From Xiphophorus maculatus (lineage: Eukaryota; Chordata; Actinopteri; Cyprinodontiformes; Poeciliidae): DNA of 64,000 nt. Of the stretch, positions 59,060 through 64,000 are shown one piece after another. Every line of letters starts with the position of its first letter. The first letter of the stretch is position 1. The position numbers and the translations under genes were made by a program. The DNA lies in NCBI RefSeq assembly GCF_002775205.1, contig NC_036446.1, positions 12,586,565-12,650,564 on the forward strand, in the 5' to 3' direction. The notes under the pieces were generated by a model. That model was not told where the DNA came from, made no database searches, and was given only the letters and a program-made list of their open reading frames with translations.

Positions 59060-60106
59060 TGTTAAGGAATCATGGCTATTTTTGATGGTTTAATATAGTT
59101 AAGCTAATGCCATGTGCGTATAAGTAGACCAACATTCCATTTGGACAAAAGCAGATGCAAGGCAGGAGTTCACAGATAAACATTCTTTTGGCAAGGCTGT
59201 AATTTAGACCAGCCATAAAACACAAAGCTCTTGAAAGGTTTTAAATTAGGAGGCCATAAAGAATATCTTCCCCGGCTCGCAGGTCAGAGGTCGGGGGTTT
59301 CTCAGGAGCTCAGAGTTGCATCTGGAGTTGACCACAACTTAGGAATCTTGGAAAACACTTAGTTTAATTTCTGATATACCTTTTAATATTAATAGCAATA
59401 GTGTGTTAGATTAAAATATATTACCCAAGTTACAAGTACTAATCTAGTTAAATTAAATGTATTTGAAAATGTACTAACTATGACAATATCGGAAACCAAA
59501 AGGGAATGGTTTGAATGTTATGTTTTACAGGATGAAAAAGACTTCTATCTCATTATTGTTTGTGATAAGGTAAAGATTCAAATCTTTGGAGAAGCTGACT
59601 GCAGAGGAGCAAGATAGGTTTTGTGAAAATAACTTATAATTTTAATAACTAAAATGACTCTTGATATTTGTCATTAAAACTCAGGGAAGGTCTAAGTATT
59701 TGCCAAGGTAGCTCTTGGTTGGTCAAAACAGAGGTACGCCCTATTTGCATATATTAACAAAGAGAAACGCCTTCACTAGAAAAGGGAATGCTCAGTAATA
59801 AGAATTCAGACAACTGCCCTGTTTTGCTTTTAAGCATCAGCTGTCTCCAAAAGCGCTTTTGTTCTTTTTCTTTTAATTCTTTTGTCTCAGGTAAAGAATG
59901 TACTTCTGTGTACTCTGAAGTTTTCTTGTTAAATTCATACGGTGTTTTCTATTGAATTAAACTCTGCATTTCTGTGACATCATTGTGCCTCGCCGTCTCC
60001 TTGCCAGCCGTGACGACATCCGCTCGCGACCCGGCGAACAGGAGGGAAAGCAGAGCCATGCTGTTTCCAAAACTTAAGCTAACCAAATAACTTTCCTTCC
60101 TTAATA
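59060..60106 (+). mobile_element. Probable solo LTR of an endogenous retrovirus, 1047 bp
   Basis: It opens TGTTAAGGAATC and closes with the near-inverse TTCCTTAATA, between CTCC duplications (59056-59059 and 60107-60110). Excision restores the unit text. A GC-richer 3' part with CTCGCGACCCGGCGAACAGG resembles an LTR R/U5 region. No coding region remains. A 4-bp duplication and 1-kb length fit a retroviral LTR, but a non-autonomous DNA element is not excluded. Old-virus fossil. Confidence 0.55.
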
Positions 60107-60565
60107 CTCCTTGATATGAAAAATAGGAAGTTGAATTTTGGGTTTAAATTCAAGTTCCTATCGCTATGCAAACCCTCCACACCTTCTGACCTCCTGTATG
60201 CAAAAATCTACATATAATTGCTTTGAATTATACTATTATACTCAATAGCAATCATTGCATGTACACATGCACATAATCACACAAAGAACCGTTGTTCACT
60301 TGGAGTTTTCAGGATTTCAACCGGTGATTGTTTTAACTGCAGTTAAATATGAACAAACTGTCTTCAAAAACTCAATAAAGTTCACAGTTTCCTAACGTTG
60401 AAGTCCAGAATGAACGTGTTCAAAGCATCCAAGTTTATAGAAAGCCATCAAGCTCACATATACATAAAATATGACTTTTAGCACCTAAACAGCTCTTTAT
60501 CTGTGAGCGGCACATGTGGTTTTTGTGTTCAACGTCTGCAGGCTGTTCTTGAGAAAACATCTCAA

Positions 60566-60700
60566 CTCATTATCGTTTCTTCCCGTGTGAAGAACTACAG
60601 CTAAGCTCCCTCAGCACATTCAGGCTAGCTTGGCTCCGCTTAACCGATCCTAGGAAGACGCCGCTGACCGCAGTACCAGGACAGGCCTGCGCTGTGCTCG
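60566..60700 (+). promoter_or_regulatory. Candidate 5' non-coding exon of gene 7
   Basis: GTAAGT donor from 60701. Confidence 0.4.
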
Positions 60701-61153
60701 GTAAGTGCTTGGAAAGAAACATTTCTTCAGTTAAACAGGCGTTTGAAGCAGCTACCGCGTAAAGGCGGGCTGCTTTTATAGCTACTTTGTTTTAATTAAC
60801 GGAGCAACTAGCATTTGTGTTGGCTAAGCTAACGCGTTAAGGCGGGCTTGGGCACTTTTAATATTTTTTGCTGCAATAATTAAATACTCAGACTTATAAA
60901 AAACAATCTAGACAAACATCAAGGATTTTACCAGATAATTATTTTTTTGAGAAGAGCTCATATCATACAGCATTTTCCTTGTATTCAATTAGAGCGCTGT
61001 GATTGGATAAAAAAAATGGCCTGTTTTTCATTGTGCTTCTTTTTGCATCCACTACAAATCTGCCAGTCACAAACAGGAGGATCTGCTTATTTAGGCGAGG
61101 TGTAAAACTGGGAGTAGATCCCCTCCAAGGAAATCCTGTGATCCACCAGCAAA

Positions 61154-62532
61154 ATGTTCCTCTTCACTTTGGTGCTGATGGTGCTGTTTTCTACCGGAAG
61201 GCAAGTTTTTGATTACGATTAATATTATCCTAACATTGCATTATTTAGTGTGATTTCATTATATTTAGATTTTCTCCCATTAAAAATTACAATAATAATC
61301 TCTTTTCTACTTTTCTTGTTAAACTTTCAAACTTTTTCTTTCCCCTCTCTATTTTGTGCTGATGTGATTCAGCCATTTTGTCTTGGTTAAGAAAAGGATT
61401 TTGGCATTTAGAAATAATTTTATATAATAGTTTCCTTCATACTTTTGTTGACAATAATTGTTCATTTTCTCTTTGTTTTAATTAGCTGACAACCTGAAAT
61501 GTAAATGTGAACCTGGCCAATATGGAACTTGCGCTAAGGAAATAACTGAATGTCCCTCAAAGTACGATTGTTGTTCAGTAACATCACAACTCTATTATTT
61601 AGGTACGTATTTGTGAGGTTTCCTGTTGATGATTCTTAGTTTGGGAACTCATCAGTTTAAAATTTGTGTTCTTTAATTACAGGTGGTGCAAAGTCTGAGC
61701 GGAACTCCAAAGATTGCTTTATGTTTGATCTGTGTCTTAATTACTCTATCAGCTATGGAGCTTACAGAATTGTACAAAACAGCAAGTGCTGCAGTGAAGA
61801 TCTCTGCAACGCCCAGATTAACTACACAAAACTTGGTAATTAATTCATTGATTATGTTTTTCAATACTTTGCACAATTTGAATTTGCAGTGCTCACAAAC
61901 GTTTTTTAACTAACTATAGATTTGGATTAAAAAACAGAATACACTTAGTTTTGTAATTCCAGCTTCATATACATGTTTTTAGAAGAAACAAGTTGGTGAC
62001 AAAAAATTAAAGCTTTTAAGAAAAAATTATAATAATTCTTAATTTCTTTTAAACTGAATAACTATCTCTGTATTTTAGTCTCCACTCCAAATAGAAAAAA
62101 GTGCTTCAACTGTGATGAAGAAAACTGCATGAAAAACCCTTAAATGTGCAGGGATGAAAACTACTGCATTGATGTAACAGGTAAGAGGCCAACATTTTGC
62201 ATGCTTCATATTATCATCACAAGAACATTAAGACCAGATACAAATGTGTTTATGACATCATAACTATTTTCATTTTCACAGGATATACACAAGGAGAACG
62301 TTTCATGATGAAGGGATGTGCCTCTGAGTTGGTGTGCTCAGATCATTTTTCTTTAGTGGTGAGTCAGTTTACTACACGGCCCCCTGTAGCAAAGGTTAGC
62401 TGCTGCCGGGGCAACTACTGCAACAGCGCTAGCAGCACCATCAGCCCAGAAAGGAAAAGCAGCGCCAGCAGCACCAGTCCCACCCTGCTGCTCCTGTTGG
62501 TGCCTCTGTTGTTTTCTAACTTATTTTCTTAG
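61154..62532 (+). pseudogene. Gene 7: Ly6/uPAR copy with frame-breaking indels
   Basis: Exon equivalents are 61154-61200, 61486-61602, 61683-61835, 62079-62180 and 62282-62532, with all splice sites including the GC donor kept. Exon 1 has one extra T in the run after GTGCTG, shifting the frame. Exon 4 has an extra A in GCATGAAAAACCC, reading into TAA, and lacks one G in GCAGGGATG. Exon 2 encodes CKCEPGQYGTCAKEITEC with an added cysteine (YDCCSV), and exon 3 has SKDCFMFDLC. Either this is a recent pseudogene or the three indels are assembly errors and the gene is whole. Poly(A) signal at 62696-62701. The second-domain loop (YTQGERFMMKGC) groups it with gene 6. Confidence 0.75.
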
Positions 62533-63947
62533 CTCACAGAAGCTACTGAATCGCTGCCATGTTTTCTTTTTAATCACAATTCATTTTCTAAACCTGTTCT
62601 TTTTATTTGATTCTATAGCTTAGTTAGCTAAGCAGCATGTTATAATCAACAACATCCTCTATACTTTGTTGTTCTATACTAAAATAATCTTCCTCAATAA
62701 ACACAATTTTTTTTAATTCTGGGTCCAGTACCGATCTGATTCTAAATGTTTAGTTTTGAAAAGATAAAATGATTTGAAGTTACAGATGTGGAATAAACAT
62801 GTTTCATTTTCTTTGATTAATATTAAAACTTGTTTTAATCAAAGTTAAAAGCTTTCAGAGCCCAAGATTGTAGAGTTTGAATGGAAAACTAACCAACATG
62901 AATGTAAAATTCAACCTGGAGAGACTCAGAGAGAAAGTAGCTGTCTTACTTTCTTAGCTGGTAGAAATAATTGTATTGCTACCAGGTTTTCGTTTTATGC
63001 ATAATTCATTTAATAAATCTGTTTTTTTCTTTTCATTGATTCTCTATAAATTCACTAAGATAAGACCAAGCAAAATTCTGTAAACATCCTCAATACTTCA
63101 CTGCTGTTGTTCTTTAAAAACAAATCCTGCTGAATAAATGCATTAAAAAATAATTCTGTGTACTTTTCTGATTCTAAATGTTTATTTTGAAACTGATGCA
63201 ACTGAGGAAGATTGACTGAAATGATTTAAAACATGAACTGAAAGGCTGGGGGTAAAAGGAGAGAGGGAATAAAATTAGGTGTGAGTGAAGGATTTTTTTA
63301 AGATAACTGAATGGCTGTTGCCACATGAATAATTTGCTTTGTCAAAAAATGCGTCCCTCCTCAAACATGAAGAAATAAAGAGTTAAGAGTGAAATAGCTT
63401 TTTCTACATAATCACCTGTTCTCTGAGCTAAAGGTATGAGTTTCATACCAACAGGACAATATTTGGGGAATATCGTCCAGCTTTAACCTTTTACAATCTA
63501 AAACTCTCACCACTTTCAAATACATAATGTTTTGCATTACTCAATTTAAATAGATTAATTTATCAAACATGTTTTATCCAAATGTTCAGAGGATCTTTGG
63601 ACACTAATCCTGTCATTAGTGCATAAGTCCTCTATTTGTGCCAGACATAATCTAATTCAATGCAAACTTGTTTATTGCACTTATTATATAAACACGTCTG
63701 GCCAAGTTTTACACCAACGTTTCTCCTGCCTGTGATAGAGGCCAACATTCTCCAGGCAAGTTGATCCACACTATCTGGCTTGTCCTCAGCTTATTGGTCC
63801 AAAGCTTCTGATGATGCACATTTATTTAATTTTGAAGCATTTTATGTTAAAATGTGTAAAAACTATTATCATTTCTGTTTGATCTCTTTAATTAAACAGA
63901 ATATTGAATAACTTGCTGTTTCTATATGTTTTGGTTAATTCAAGGTT

Positions 63948-63985
63948 CAAACTACTAACCTTGAGCTATCAAGGTTAGTAGTTTG
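63948..63985. repeat. Perfect 17-bp-arm hairpin (unit 7)
   Basis: Intact despite the indels around it. Confidence 0.9.
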
Positions 63986-64000
63986 TTATAAACAACCAGA

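Larger units (their letters stand above)
51517..61153 (+). repeat. Array unit 6 (9.6 kb) with hAT and probable solo-LTR insertions
   Basis: Same shortened layout as unit 5 (deletion junction near 58755-58785, remnant 58776-58991). A 2.6-kb hAT splits the minus-strand relic, and a 1.05-kb element lies at 59060-60106. CTCF-type matches: 54972-54985 (-), 55035-55048 (+), 55362-55375 (+, one mismatch). The spacer 53070-54310 holds only the 3' UTR stump. Confidence 0.87.
61154..64000 (+). repeat. Array unit 7, cut by the window end
   Basis: Gene 7, its 3' UTR (to about 62720), the 3' UTR stump (62940-63185), plain spacer and the hairpin (63948-63985). Single-base losses in homopolymers are frequent from about 62140 to the end compared with the other six units. 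Confidence 0.85.

Noticed and set aside
2139-64000. A CRISPR-like or satellite array
   Set aside because: The repeat period is 6 kb or more with gene-bearing units, and there are no short direct repeats with unique spacers.

Overview
This is vertebrate, almost certainly teleost, nuclear DNA. It is AT-rich and intron-bearing, and it is loaded with fish-type transposons: a Rex/RTE-like LINE with a (GATG)n tail, several hAT elements, and Ty3/gypsy and Ty1/copia elements. No bacterial gene organisation is present. I cannot name the species from sequence alone.

The backbone is a tandem array. Seven plus-strand copies of a five-exon gene start at 2139, 8685, 19671, 27490, 45510, 51517 and 61154. 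Each encodes a secreted, GPI-anchored protein of about 216-222 residues with two Ly6/uPAR (LU, three-finger) domains. Copies 1-6 read through with every splice site in place. Copy 7 has indels that break the frame, in a stretch where homopolymer indels are frequent and assembly error is a real possibility. Intron 1 of every copy uses a GC donor (AG|GCAAGT), and all introns are phase 1. Exon 2 and the middle of exon 5 differ strongly between copies, almost entirely at amino-acid-changing sites, while the short introns beside them are nearly identical. That is the pattern of a diversifying recognition or toxin-like family.

The basic unit is about 6-6.5 kb and carries more than the gene. In order it holds the gene, a decayed second copy of the gene's own 3' UTR, a perfect 17-bp-arm hairpin, a 5S-rRNA-derived fragment, an inverted repeat with a CTCF-consensus match in each arm, a minus-strand relic of the same gene's last two coding exons (with a third CTCF-like match), a short terminal-inverted-repeat element, a decayed DNA transposon with a fourth CTCF-like match, and a GC-richer block ending in a strong splice donor that may be a 5' non-coding exon. 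Gene 1 is the most diverged copy and has a different upstream region. A faint relic of the unit spacer lies further left, so the window probably shows the left edge of the array. The array continues past 64000.

Later insertions make the units unequal. Unit 2 has a 5'-truncated LINE, a 612-bp solo LTR and a 5'-truncated copia element. Unit 3 has a 1.25-kb hAT. Unit 4 has a 1.29-kb hAT in intron 1, a 3.1-kb composite element in intron 3 and a nearly whole 8-kb gypsy element downstream. Unit 6 has a 2.6-kb hAT with two elements nested in it and a 1.05-kb probable solo LTR. Units 4-6 share a spacer deletion that units 1-3 lack, so they share more recent ancestry. All readings come from direct inspection; family names rest on recognised motifs, not on searches.
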